From Rhodothermaceae bacterium Tc-Br11_B2g6_7 (GTDB lineage Bacteria > Bacteroidota > Rhodothermia > Rhodothermales > Salinibacteraceae): a stretch of DNA of 64,000 nucleotides. Under the pieces are notes generated by a model, which had not been told where the DNA came from, searched no databases, and was given only the letters and a program-made list of their open reading frames with translations. The translations under genes were made by a program, and so were the position numbers. The first letter of the stretch is position 1. Every line of letters begins with the position of its first letter. Where the stretch lies: the NCBI GenBank assembly GCA_001564055.1, contig LKNB01000008.1, forward strand, positions 1 through 64,000. Reading direction: 5' to 3'. Below are positions 8,376 to 17,096 of the stretch, one piece after another.

Positions 8376-10652
8376 ATGTCGTCTGTTTGCTATTGGAGGT
8401 GGATCGCTGCCGTATGGCTGGCCCTGTTGTGGATCGGCGGGCCTGATGCGCATGCTCAGGAGCGCGCGGCGCTTAACGGCTACGTGGAAGACGCCACCTC
8501 GGGCGAAACGCTGATCGGGGCCAACGTGCTGGTGGAGGAAGCCGAGCGCGGCGCGTCCACCAACACCTCGGGCTACTATACCCTGCCGCGGCTATCGCCC
8601 GGGACGTACACGGTGCGGTTCTCCTACGTAGGCTACCGGACGCAGCGCGTGGAGGTGACCCTGGAAGCTGGCGAAGAGCGGCGGCTGGATGTGGCACTGG
8701 TACCGGACGATGTGACGATTGACGAAGTGGTGGTAACGGCCGAGGAGCAGGAGGCCGAAGCTGCGCGCGACCTGGGCATCTCGCAGCTCCCGGCACGACT
8801 GGTGCGCGAACTGCCGTCGGTGCTGGAACCGGACGTCTTCCGCTCGCTGCAGCTGCTCCCCGGCATCGCCCAGGCCTCCGACTTCTCCAGTGGCCTCTAC
8901 ATCCGCGGCGGTAGCCCCGACCAGACGCTCATTTTGCTGGACCGCACCACCGTCTATAACCCCAGCCACTTCTTCGGCTTTTTCTCCACCTTCAACCCGG
9001 ACGCCATCAAAGACGTGCGCGTCTACAAAGGGGCGTTTCCGGCGAGCTACGGCGGGCGCCTGGGGTCGGTGGTCGACATTTACAACAAAGACGGCAACCG
9101 CCGCTCGACCCGCGGTTCGGCGAGCGTGGGGCTGCTGGCCTCGCGTGCCTTCCTCGAAGGGCCGCTGCCCGACGAACAGGGCTCGTACATGGTGGCGGTG
9201 CGCCGCTCCACGCTGGAGCCCCTCCTGGCGGTGCTTCAGGATGCTGACATTGATGGCATTCCCGACAGCTTCTACTTCTTCGACATCAACGCGAAGCTGA
9301 ACTGGGATGCCAACCAGCGCAACCGTTTCTCGCTCTCGGTTTACACCGGACAGGACAACCTCCTGCTACCTTTCCTGGACGATGCCGTCTTCGACATCGT
9401 CTACGGCAACCAGACGCTCAGCCTCAACTGGACGCACCTCTTTTCCAACCGCCTCTTCTCCAACTTCACCTTCACCGGCTCCCGGTACTTTAGCGAGCCG
9501 GTCGCCATCCTTTCTGGGACGGAGATCGAACAAGAAAACACGGTGGTGGACGTATCGGCCAAGGGCGACCTGGAGTTTGACGCCAGCGATGCGCATCGCC
9601 TCGAAGCCGGCTTCTGGACAGGCCTGCTCTCGTTTTCGATCGCGAACGCGTTTCAGGGCGACGAGACCTTTGAGGAGTCCACCAATACGGCCTACGTGGA
9701 AGGCTACGTGCAGGACCGCTGGCGCCCCACCGACCGCCTGGAGCTGAACCTGGGGCTGCGTGCCAACTATTTTGCCGAGGGCGACTACTTTCGCCTGGGG
9801 CCGCGCGCCTCCGCCGAGTACCGCCTCACGGACGCCATTCGCCTGCAGGCCGGCGCGGGACGCTACCACCAGTTCCTGACGCTGGAGACGAACGAGGCCA
9901 TCTCGGCGTTTGACCAGTGGCTCACCACCGGCGCGGGCGTCCCACCGTCCAGCGGCAACCAGTTTGTGCTGGGCGCTAAAACCCAGCTCTCCTCCAGCTT
10001 GCGGTTCGATGTAGAAGGCTACTACCGCTCGATGGATGACCTTTTCCAGCTCAACCCCCTACTCCCCGACCGGGCTGGACTCGACTATGCGGACGCCTTT
10101 GTGTTTGGTGATGGGTATGCGCTGGGCGCCGAGTTCTTCCTGGAGCGCACGGAAGGCGCCGTCACCGGGTTTGCCGCCTACACCCTCGGGCAGACGCGCC
10201 GTCGCTTCGACGAGATCAACGACGGCCGCCGGTTTGCCCCGCGCTACGACCGCACCCACGACTTGAACGTGGTCGCCAACTACGACCTCACGGCCAACTG
10301 GCGGCTTACAGGCGTCTTTGCCTACGCCACCGGGCAGGCCTACACACCGGCCGTGGGGCAGTACCGCCTGGGCAACGACCCCGTGCGTGGCGCTGGCACC
10401 AACGTGGTCCAGTCGCGCTTCAACGCCGCCCGCCTGCCGGCCTACCACCGCCTCGATGTGGGCCTCACGCGGCGCGGGCGCTTCTTCGGCTTTGCCGACT
10501 ATGAGCTCCAGTTTCAGGTTATCAACGCCTATGGGCGGAGCAACACCTGGTTCTTCTTCTTCGATTTTGAGGATGACGGCTCCGTCACCCAGAACGACAT
10601 CCCGCAGATCCCGATCCCGCTGCCCAACATCGCCGTTACCCTCCAGTTTTAG
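8376..10652 (+). CDS. TonB-dependent receptor with N-terminal carboxypeptidase-regulatory-like domain
   Basis: 758 residues. A signal peptide (cleavage near DAHAQ) is followed by a carboxypeptidase-regulatory-like beta-sandwich (about 30-115, with GYYTLPRLSPGTYTVRFSYV), a plug domain (about 130-245; FSSGLYIRGGSPDQTLILLD) and a 22-strand barrel ending in Phe. There is no long SusC-type N-terminus. The outer membrane protein imports a large or scarce ligand using TonB energy. It is followed after 53 bases by a DUF4249 lipoprotein, its usual partner in Bacteroidota, so the pair is probably one transport unit. Ligand unknown. The ATG at 8376 (MSSVCYWRW) is chosen over 8361. Confidence 0.9.
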   Translation: MSSVCYWRWIAAVWLALLWIGGPDAHAQERAALNGYVEDATSGETLIGANVLVEEAERGASTNTSGYYTLPRLSPGTYTVRFSYVGYRTQRVEVTLEAGEERRLDVALVPDDVTIDEVVVTAEEQEAEAARDLGISQLPARLVRELPSVLEPDVFRSLQLLPGIAQASDFSSGLYIRGGSPDQTLILLDRTTVYNPSHFFGFFSTFNPDAIKDVRVYKGAFPASYGGRLGSVVDIYNKDGNRRSTRGSASVGLLASRAFLEGPLPDEQGSYMVAVRRSTLEPLLAVLQDADIDGIPDSFYFFDINAKLNWDANQRNRFSLSVYTGQDNLLLPFLDDAVFDIVYGNQTLSLNWTHLFSNRLFSNFTFTGSRYFSEPVAILSGTEIEQENTVVDVSAKGDLEFDASDAHRLEAGFWTGLLSFSIANAFQGDETFEESTNTAYVEGYVQDRWRPTDRLELNLGLRANYFAEGDYFRLGPRASAEYRLTDAIRLQAGAGRYHQFLTLETNEAISAFDQWLTTGAGVPPSSGNQFVLGAKTQLSSSLRFDVEGYYRSMDDLFQLNPLLPDRAGLDYADAFVFGDGYALGAEFFLERTEGAVTGFAAYTLGQTRRRFDEINDGRRFAPRYDRTHDLNVVANYDLTANWRLTGVFAYATGQAYTPAVGQYRLGNDPVRGAGTNVVQSRFNAARLPAYHRLDVGLTRRGRFFGFADYELQFQVINAYGRSNTWFFFFDFEDDGSVTQNDIPQIPIPLPNIAVTLQF

Positions 10653-10705
10653 ACCGCGTGGCAGGTCACGCCTGGGCTCTGCTCCCTATTGAATCATCCG
10701 TTGTT

Positions 10706-11641
10706 ATGCTTCGATCTCTTTGCCATCGATTTCTCGTGTTGCTGCTGTTGTCCGCCGCGCTGCTCTGGGGCGGCTGTGAACTGCTGGAGGCGGAGCCGTT
10801 CGAATCTGAGATTGTGGTGGAGTCCTATCAGATCGAAGGGCAGCCCCTCGGGGACGTCCGCCTGAGCCGCTCTGTGGACATCGACACCCGTTTCGTGTTT
10901 GAGGAGCAAGCCGTGCGCGGGGCCGACGTGCGGGTGGCGCGCCTCGACGCCGACGACGCGGTGGTTGAGGAAGTGACGTACCTGGAGCATAGCCCCGGCG
11001 TGTACCGTCCGGCACCGGAGACCCCGCCCACCGTGGAGCCGCTCACCACCTATCGCCTGCGCGTGTCCGTCCCGGAAACCGGCGAGACGCTCTCCGCCCG
11101 CACGCTGGTGCCCGGCGCCTTTGAGCTCCGCAGCGTAAGCGCCGACACCATCACCTTTCGAGACGCACAGGCTCAGCTCACCCTCACCCAGAGCGCCTAC
11201 CCGGGCCGGCAGGCGGTATACCTCTTTAGCACCGAAGCGCTGGATGTGGAGGAGGCCAACCTGACGCCCTTCTACCGCAATATTTTTGAGAACAATGGCG
11301 ACCTGGACGACCTCCGCATTGCCAACTCCGGCCTGCTGAACGAGGCCAACTTTGACGTCGCAGACGATGGCCTCATTTCCATCGACCTGCCCTGGCTGGG
11401 GATTGCCTTCTACGGCCTCAACCGCATCTTCGTGAGTGCGGTAGACGACAACTACTTTGACTTCATCCGCTCTCAGGATGCACAGCAGGGCGGCCCCGGA
11501 TTCTCCCCCGGTGAAATCCCTAACGTGATTGACCGCGTAGAGGGCGGGACGGGCCTCTTCGCCAGCCTATCGCAGATTGAAGCCGACCTTGAGATTCGCT
11601 GCAATGACGCGGTAGATCCGCAGTGTCCGCCTACGCCATAG
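10706..11641 (+). CDS. DUF4249 family outer-membrane lipoprotein
   Basis: 311 residues. A lipoprotein signal with lipobox WGGC gives a mature N-terminal Cys near residue 22. The following FESEIVVESYQIEGQPLGDV and LTTYRLRVSVPETGETLSA pattern is that of DUF4249 proteins, which occur next to TonB-dependent receptors of the type encoded just upstream and are thought to work with them at the surface. The frame is open upstream to 10658, within the intergenic space, but the ATG at 10706 gives a perfect signal peptide. The otsA frame begins inside the last codons of this gene, but its likely start is after the stop. Confidence 0.85.
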   Translation: MLRSLCHRFLVLLLLSAALLWGGCELLEAEPFESEIVVESYQIEGQPLGDVRLSRSVDIDTRFVFEEQAVRGADVRVARLDADDAVVEEVTYLEHSPGVYRPAPETPPTVEPLTTYRLRVSVPETGETLSARTLVPGAFELRSVSADTITFRDAQAQLTLTQSAYPGRQAVYLFSTEALDVEEANLTPFYRNIFENNGDLDDLRIANSGLLNEANFDVADDGLISIDLPWLGIAFYGLNRIFVSAVDDNYFDFIRSQDAQQGGPGFSPGEIPNVIDRVEGGTGLFASLSQIEADLEIRCNDAVDPQCPPTP

Positions 11642-11673
11642 CGCTGCGGGGATCTGCTCTACACATCCCGCAT

Positions 11674-13110
11674 ATGTATCCCTGCCGGCTACCTGCTGTA
11701 CCGGCACCCCTTCGCTCTCCACCTACTGCCCCCTTGCCTGTGCGCCTACTCGTTGTAGCCAACCGCGCCCCCATTCGCAAGACTGACACCGGCTGGTCGC
11801 CCTCCATTGGCGGCCTGGCGACCGCTCTGCTCCCCGTCCTGGAAGAACAGGGCGGCGTATGGGTGTCGATGGGCGAAGAGCCCGACCTCCCCGAGCGCCA
11901 ACCCTACCCGGCGGAGGACCCCAACTTCCACGTCCGTCGTGTACCGCTCACTCAGGAAACACTCGACAACTATTATTATGGGATGAGCAACCGTGTGCTC
12001 TGGCCGCTCTCCCATTACATGATTGAGCACATGGAGCTCAACGATGATTTCTACGCGGACTACCGGGACGTCAACCGGCGGTTTGCCGAGGCGGTTGTCG
12101 AGGAGGCGCAGGAGGGCGACCAGGTATGGGTGCAGGACTATCACCTGATGCTGGCGCCGCACTTTATACGCGAACGCTGGCCCGAGGCTACCATTGGCCA
12201 CTTCTGGCACATCCCCTGGCCGGCCATGGAGGTGTTTCGCATCCTACCCCAAGCACGCGACCTGCTGCGGGGGATGCTGGGCTGCGACCTCATCGGATTC
12301 CACGTGGACGAATACGTCAACAACTTCATTGAGAGCGCTCGGGTGCTCCTTGGCGCGCATGTGGAGCGTAACATCATTCACTGGCAGGGCCGCGAGGTGC
12401 GCATCGAAACCCATCCGCTGGGTATCGACACTGGGCGCTTTCAACAGATGACCGAGGAGAAGGAAACCCAGGAGGCAGTGCAAAACCTGCGCGACGAAAC
12501 GGGCACCGAACACCTGGTCCTTGGCATCGACCGGATGGACTACACCAAAGGCATCCTCAGACGCCTCCTCGCTTTTGAGAAGTTTCTGGAGGATTACCCC
12601 GCCTACCATGAACGCGTGAGCTTCTACCAAATCGCCACACCCAGCCGCACCAAGCTGGAAACCTACCAGCAGATGAAGCGCGAGGTGGATGAAGCTGTGG
12701 GCCGAATCAATGGGCAGTTTGGCACGGACACCTGGGTGCCCGTGTACTACCGCTATCGCAAATATACACAGCGCAAGCTGTGTGCGTTTTATAATGCGGC
12801 CAGCGTGTGCTTCATTACACCGCTACGAGACGGGATGAACCTGGTAGCACAGGAATATGTCACCAGTAACGACGGGGGCGTACTGGTGCTTTCCGAGCTG
12901 ACCGGCGCGTCCTACGTGCTTGACCAAGCAGTAAAGGTGAACCCATACGATCATAAGGCGCTGGCAGAAGCCATCCGAGAGGCGCTTGAGATGCCTGAGG
13001 ATGAGCGCAAAGAACGCCTGCGCGAGCTGAAGGAAGCAACCGCTCGGCTGGACGTCCATCGGTGGGCTGACCGTTTCCTTAAAGCGATGGATCGCGTAGC
13101 CGTCGCTTAA
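11674..13110 (+). CDS. otsA: Trehalose-6-phosphate synthase (GT20)
   Basis: About 478 residues. Makes trehalose 6-phosphate from UDP-glucose and glucose 6-phosphate. GT20 features in order: GGLATALLPVLEE (N-terminal nucleotide loop), VWVQDYHLMLAPHFIRER, GHFWHIPWPAMEVFRILP, GCDLIGFHVDEYVNNF, the catalytic-core LGIDRMDYTKGILRRLLAF, and TPLRDGMNLVAQEYV with the UDP-binding acidic pair. The canonical N-terminus VRLLVVANRAP begins at a GTG at 11740, so the true start may be 11740 rather than the ATG at 11674. OtsB follows. Trehalose is a compatible solute, in keeping with a salt-stressed life (inference). Confidence 0.95.
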   Translation: MYPCRLPAVPAPLRSPPTAPLPVRLLVVANRAPIRKTDTGWSPSIGGLATALLPVLEEQGGVWVSMGEEPDLPERQPYPAEDPNFHVRRVPLTQETLDNYYYGMSNRVLWPLSHYMIEHMELNDDFYADYRDVNRRFAEAVVEEAQEGDQVWVQDYHLMLAPHFIRERWPEATIGHFWHIPWPAMEVFRILPQARDLLRGMLGCDLIGFHVDEYVNNFIESARVLLGAHVERNIIHWQGREVRIETHPLGIDTGRFQQMTEEKETQEAVQNLRDETGTEHLVLGIDRMDYTKGILRRLLAFEKFLEDYPAYHERVSFYQIATPSRTKLETYQQMKREVDEAVGRINGQFGTDTWVPVYYRYRKYTQRKLCAFYNAASVCFITPLRDGMNLVAQEYVTSNDGGVLVLSELTGASYVLDQAVKVNPYDHKALAEAIREALEMPEDERKERLRELKEATARLDVHRWADRFLKAMDRVAVA

Positions 13111-13113
13111 CGC

Positions 13114-13152
13114 GCTACCGTCGTGTGCTACCGTCGTGTGCTACCGTCGTGT
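13114..13152. repeat. Three perfect 13-bp tandem repeats between otsA and otsB
   Basis: The unit GCTACCGTCGTGT occurs three times head to tail at 13114-13126, 13127-13139 and 13140-13152, beginning three bases after the otsA stop codon and ending 26 bases before the otsB start. The unit length is not a multiple of three, fitting a non-coding spacer. Confidence 0.9.
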
Positions 13153-13178
13153 GCTCTTCTTCTGCTCCTAACGCTGCC

Positions 13179-13883
13179 ATGCCGACCGACCTCCCCCTAA
13201 CCGACGCCCCCCTCTTCTTTCTCGACTACGACGGCACCCTCGCGCCCATCGTGGATGACCCGAAGGCCGCCTTCCCGCATCCGGCAGTGCCCGATCTTCT
13301 GCGGCACCTAAGCGAACCCCATCCCGTCTACATCGTGACGGGCCGGCACCTACGCGACCTCGACGCCTTCCTCCCGGGCCTCGACTTGCCCGCCATCGGG
13401 CTGCACGGCGCGCAGGAGGGCACGCTTCACGGCGAGGTGCAGGACCGGCTGACCTCCGACGACCGCGAAAAGCTGGACGCCATGCGCACGGCGGTGCCGT
13501 CTATGGAGGGCGTCTGGGTTGAGGACAAGGAGCACACGTTTGCCGTTCACTACCGAGGCGCTGCAGACCCCGAGGCCGCCGCGGAGGCCGTTGCCACGTG
13601 GGCGGAGGCGACGCCCGACACCCTCGAGGTGATCTCAGGCAAGGACGTTGTAGAGTTACGGCCGGCCCACCTGCACAAGGGCACGGCCGTGCAAGAGATC
13701 GCCGCGCGGCATCCGGACCACACACCGATCTACCTGGGGGACGACGTCACCGACGAGGATGCCTTTGAAGCACTCCCGGATACGGCGATCACCGTGAAGG
13801 TAGGCGGAGGCGAGACAGCCGCACGGTTTCGCCTGCCGGATGTACCTACCGTGGTTGCTTACCTGCAGCGCTACCTGGACTGA
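13179..13883 (+). CDS. otsB: Trehalose-6-phosphate phosphatase (HAD superfamily)
   Basis: 234 residues. Removes the phosphate from trehalose 6-phosphate to release trehalose. HAD motif I is FFLDYDGTLAPIVDDP near residue 12 with the nucleophile Asp in DYDGT; motif II is YIVTGRHLRDL; motif III includes the Lys of LRPAHLHKGTAV; motif IV is YLGDDVTDEDAFEAL. The frame opens earlier (13125) in the tandem repeat, but the ATG at 13179 gives the usual start. It is the second gene of the otsA-otsB operon. Confidence 0.95.
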   Translation: MPTDLPLTDAPLFFLDYDGTLAPIVDDPKAAFPHPAVPDLLRHLSEPHPVYIVTGRHLRDLDAFLPGLDLPAIGLHGAQEGTLHGEVQDRLTSDDREKLDAMRTAVPSMEGVWVEDKEHTFAVHYRGAADPEAAAEAVATWAEATPDTLEVISGKDVVELRPAHLHKGTAVQEIAARHPDHTPIYLGDDVTDEDAFEALPDTAITVKVGGGETAARFRLPDVPTVVAYLQRYLD

Positions 13884-13923
13884 CGACGGGGCGCTCCGTG
13901 GGCGGCCCCCTGCCTCGGGCGCG

Positions 13924-14490
13924 CTACAACACCTCTTCCGGTGCATCAACGTCGCCGCTCATAGCCGCCATTAGCTCTCGAAACCGGGCCAACTGATTAA
14001 AGGAGAGGCCTACGTCCATGGAGCCGATTTGAATGGTGAGGCTGCGCGTTTTGAGCATCTCGCGGTAGTCGTCCAGCGACATGTTAAAGCGCATGAACTC
14101 CCCGACACCCACCAGCTCGGGATCCTCCCGCTTGGAGACATTGCGCCACGTGTGGCTCCAGTTATCACTCACAATGGAGACGTTGTCGTAGTCGAGCCAG
14201 GTCACATTCCGCGTGCCACTGGCCACCAGCAGGCGCACCTCCTCGGGCGTGCACTCGGCTCCTTCACATACGGCTTGCGCTTTCACGTACAGCACCTGCT
14301 GCCCCGACGTCCCAAGTCCACTACCCCGGCGGGTGATGCGTACGGGGCGCGTCTCGTACGTTGACCGGTCGCTGGAAGCCTCGTAGGTAGTGGAGATGGC
14401 CTCTCCACTCATCCCGCAACCCTGGAGGCTGATGAGTCCTACCAGTAGCAAGACGGTGGCGAGCGCCGCGATTGCACTGCTCCTGAGCAT
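13924..14490 (-). CDS. Putative lipoprotein of unknown function
   Basis: 188 residues with a lipoprotein signal peptide (MLRSSAIAALATVLLL...) and lipobox LQGC, so exported and probably membrane-anchored. The mature part looks like an all-beta domain (QQVLYVKAQAVCEGAECTPEEVRLLVASG has a possible disulfide pair), with a Trp-rich centre (NWSHTWRNVS). No family recognised. Convergent with otsB. The ATG at 14490 is preferred to 14502 because it gives the clean signal. Confidence 0.6.
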   Translation of the reverse strand: MLRSSAIAALATVLLLVGLISLQGCGMSGEAISTTYEASSDRSTYETRPVRITRRGSGLGTSGQQVLYVKAQAVCEGAECTPEEVRLLVASGTRNVTWLDYDNVSIVSDNWSHTWRNVSKREDPELVGVGEFMRFNMSLDDYREMLKTRSLTIQIGSMDVGLSFNQLARFRELMAAMSGDVDAPEEVL

Positions 14491-14537
14491 ATCTGTGCAC
14501 ATAGCATTGGTGAGTCCGGTGCGAAAGCCATTCTATC

Positions 14538-14578
14538 AAAAAAACCAGCGGGCGCCAGAACGATACGGGCGCCCGCTG
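14538..14578 (-). terminator. Rho-independent terminator after the Met-rich exported protein
   Basis: A perfect 11-bp stem (14546-14556 with 14568-14578, CAGCGGGCGCC) with an 11-base loop, followed on the minus strand by a run of seven T residues (A run at 14538-14544). It lies 51 bases after the stop of the gene at 14630 and just before the next minus-strand lipoprotein gene, so the two are separate transcripts. Confidence 0.9.
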
Positions 14579-14629
14579 CAATATAACAATTATAGAGATC
14601 AGATTAAACCGCGCTCAAAAGCCGGCGCA

Positions 14630-15526
14630 CTACATGCCCTCGGGCGGCCCTTCGTTAACGCGCATCTCCGTGGCGGTGCTCTCAAAGGTGATAGTGCCGG
14701 ACAGCATGCCTTCCATACCGCCCATCATATCCTCAATCTGCTCGCGCTGCGCCGGCGGCATCTGGTCCAACTGGGCCCGCATCTGCTCCATCTGCTGCCG
14801 CATCTGGGCGATCTCTTCATCAGACATCACCCCGGACAGTTCCATCCGCATGGTGAAGGGATAGCGGATGCCATCTACGTCCTGAAAGTCCGTGAGGCTG
14901 AAGGTCATGTCTGCCGTTCGGATCTCCGACTGCCCACCCGGCATGCCCTGGCCAAAGTCGCTGGTCATTTTCGACTCGATCTTCCGTACAACCTGGGCGG
15001 CAGTATCGATGTAAAAGCGCACGTCCGTCACCTCGGTGCTTTCATCGAAGGTTTCGCCCTGCTCCTCAGCCAGTGCACGGGCCAGCGGGGTCATGTCTTC
15101 GACGTACACGATCTCGACCGCGTGGCCGTCTACCGTGTCGGATCCCTCATGCGCCGCGCTGTCCGCAAAGTAGTCGGCCAGCATCGTGTTGATCAGAAAG
15201 GGATCATTCTGCATGGGCGAGGGCACATCGTCCTGCATCATGTCGGCCATACCGCCTTCCATGCGGGTGCGGGCGGCAAACGTACCGTCCTCCGCACGCG
15301 TGTAGTACGTGGTCATCTGGTCGAACATCGCCATTGACCCATCCACTGTGCTGATGATGGTGATGTTGTCGACGCCCGAGACGCGCTCGGCGTGGGCATC
15401 GGAGAGATCCCGCAGGAGGTCACCTGCCGACTGGGCCTGCACGGCGGGAATCAGCAGCAGGGTGCAAACGAGTACGGCGAGAAGGCCAGCCGTCGTGCGG
15501 CGAGCGTGCAAAAGGCGTTGAATCAT
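14630..15526 (-). CDS. Exported Met-rich protein, LolA/outer-membrane lipoprotein-sorting-like
   Basis: About 298 residues with a Sec signal peptide ending near AVQAQS. The body alternates beta strands of the LolA-like half-barrel type (EVTDVRFYIDTAAQVVRKIE, ADMTFSLTDFQDVDGIRYPF), which is how such proteins describe outer-membrane lipoprotein-sorting domains. The C-terminal third is strikingly Met/Gln-rich and helical (IAQMRQQMEQMRAQLDQMPP). Function unknown. A strong terminator follows. The start at 15526 (MIQRLLHARR) is preferred over 15547. Confidence 0.6.
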   Translation of the reverse strand: MIQRLLHARRTTAGLLAVLVCTLLLIPAVQAQSAGDLLRDLSDAHAERVSGVDNITIISTVDGSMAMFDQMTTYYTRAEDGTFAARTRMEGGMADMMQDDVPSPMQNDPFLINTMLADYFADSAAHEGSDTVDGHAVEIVYVEDMTPLARALAEEQGETFDESTEVTDVRFYIDTAAQVVRKIESKMTSDFGQGMPGGQSEIRTADMTFSLTDFQDVDGIRYPFTMRMELSGVMSDEEIAQMRQQMEQMRAQLDQMPPAQREQIEDMMGGMEGMLSGTITFESTATEMRVNEGPPEGM

Positions 15527-15656
15527 AACATCGAGCACGTGGTGCATGGAAGGGATTGACGGAGCGTTTTTATTCGGATACCTTACCTGGGATGGGCGTT
15601 ACGACAACGGCCTGCGCTCTTGTTCCTGATTGTTACCGCTGACCACCTCTGTACGC

Positions 15657-16148
15657 ATGACGCTCCATCGCCTGTATACCGTGCAGCGCCTGCCCATCGC
15701 CCGTGATACCGCATGGGACTTCTTCTCAGACCCCAAGCAGCTTCCGGTGATTACGCCCGACTGGCTTGACTTCCAGATGACGACGCCCCCGCCTGAGGTG
15801 ATGACGACCGGCACAATCCTTGGCTACACGATTCGCCCCATCGCCGGGATTCCCGTGCAATGGGTGACGGAGATTACGCATGTGGACGCGCCTCACGTGT
15901 TTGTCGACGAGCAGCGGTTTGGGCCCTATCGGTTCTGGCATCACACGCATCGCTTCCGCCCCGTTACCGGCGGGGTGGAGGTGGAGGACCTGGTACACTA
16001 TGCGCTCCCGCTGGGGCCGCTTGGGGCGCTGGCCCACCGGCTGACGGTAAAGCGCCGGCTTAGCGACATCTTTGCGTACCGGCGCAAGGCGCTGGAGGAG
16101 CGGTTCGGGCGGTATAGCCCCAGCACCGCCCAGCCGTCGTCGGCCTAA
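15657..16148 (+). CDS. SRPBCC family protein (START-like fold)
   Basis: 163 residues with the helix-grip fold pattern: YTVQRLPIARDTAWDFFSDP at the start, central strands (VQWVTEITHVDAPHVFVDEQ, RFWHHTHRFRPVTGGVEVED) and a long C-terminal helix (RRLSDIFAYRRKALEERFG). It resembles the cyclase-like domain found alone or fused to YfcH-type epimerases. Such proteins bind small hydrophobic ligands; no ligand can be named. The ATG at 15657 follows a non-coding lead-in. Confidence 0.8.
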   Translation: MTLHRLYTVQRLPIARDTAWDFFSDPKQLPVITPDWLDFQMTTPPPEVMTTGTILGYTIRPIAGIPVQWVTEITHVDAPHVFVDEQRFGPYRFWHHTHRFRPVTGGVEVEDLVHYALPLGPLGALAHRLTVKRRLSDIFAYRRKALEERFGRYSPSTAQPSSA

Positions 16149-16200
16149 CCGCGCTGCACCCTCACCTTATCCCAAGCCGCTCACTTTGCCGCCTGCTGTC

Positions 16201-16605
16201 ATGGCTGCCGTTCCGTTTTCGATCAAGCACCTGTACGCCGGACTGGCCGAGGCCGAGGGCCTCACCTGGATGGAGCAGGAGACCCTTGTGCTGGAGTACT
16301 GCGTGAAGGATTTCACGAAGAGCCTCTGCTCCTCGGTGAAGGAGGTGCGGCTGGACCTGCGCGAGGTAGAAGCGGTGGAGCTGCAGGAGCCGCTCTGGCG
16401 CCCGCCGCGGCTGTCGGTCCGGATGCAGTCGCTTTCGGCCGTACGCCGGCTGCCGCACACGCAGGGGGCGGTGCAGCTGTGCGTACCCCGCGAGGCCCGC
16501 GCCCGCGCCCGTACGCTTGCCAACCGCCTTACGCTTGCGCTGTCTGAGTATAAGCTCGAATGGCTGGAGCATGAGCACCGGCGCCTGCAGCGGGAAGGGC
16601 GGTGA
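16201..16605 (+). CDS. Hypothetical protein, 134 residues
   Basis: Starts at the ATG 16201 (MAAVPFSIKHLYAGLAEAEG). Predicted mixed alpha/beta, with EVRLDLREVEAVELQEPLW suggesting a PH- or GRAM-like beta stretch and a long C-terminal helix (ARARTLANRLTLALSEYKLEWLEHEHRRLQ). No family recognised. It lies 52 bases after the SRPBCC gene on the same strand and may share its transcript. Confidence 0.6.
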   Translation: MAAVPFSIKHLYAGLAEAEGLTWMEQETLVLEYCVKDFTKSLCSSVKEVRLDLREVEAVELQEPLWRPPRLSVRMQSLSAVRRLPHTQGAVQLCVPREARARARTLANRLTLALSEYKLEWLEHEHRRLQREGR

Positions 16606-16615
16606 GCACCCCGGT

Positions 16616-17011
16616 TCACGCCGTCTGCTTCTCCCGGATCTGGTCCCGCACCCAGGCCTCCGCCTCGTCGATAGACTCCATGACGGTGTAGGGCGCGGGC
16701 ATGGCACGGATGGCAAAGATGGCGCGGATGACGGACCGGATAAAGGCGGAGCTGATGACGAATGCCGTGCCGGCCAGTTGCGCTTCAATCATTTCCGCGT
16801 TTGCATCCATCCATTCGGCCTGGCGCTTACGCAGGCTACGGGGCAGGTTCAGGGCCTCGCGCGCGTCGAACACGATGCCGAAGACCTCCCCGCGGTCGTA
16901 GAGTGCCTCAAGCGTCTGCAGGTACTCTTCAAAGGTCTCCTCCGTTGGCTTTCCAGTAAAACGAATTGTGACCAGGGGGAAGTGCTGGTCATCCATTTCA
17001 AAGTAGGACAT
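16616..17011 (-). CDS. STAS/SpoIIAA-like domain protein
   Basis: 131 residues. The alternating pattern of strand and helix (FPLVTIRFTGKPTEETFEEY, VFGIVFDAREALNLP, then GTAFVISSAFIRSVIRAIFA) is that of SpoIIAA-like/STAS proteins. There is no obvious phosphorylatable Ser in the antagonist position, so signalling through a switch kinase is not supported. The ATG at 17011 (MSYFEMDDQHFP) is chosen; the upstream extension to 17086 looks non-coding. Convergent with the gene ending at 16605. Confidence 0.55.
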   Translation of the reverse strand: MSYFEMDDQHFPLVTIRFTGKPTEETFEEYLQTLEALYDRGEVFGIVFDAREALNLPRSLRKRQAEWMDANAEMIEAQLAGTAFVISSAFIRSVIRAIFAIRAMPAPYTVMESIDEAEAWVRDQIREKQTA

Positions 17012-17096
17012 CACGCAGGGGGCTGGTAATGACGGGCAAGTGGTAGGTGCAACAGTGTGCACACCTGTAACTGGCGCGGGCCTCAAAGGGTCGCCG

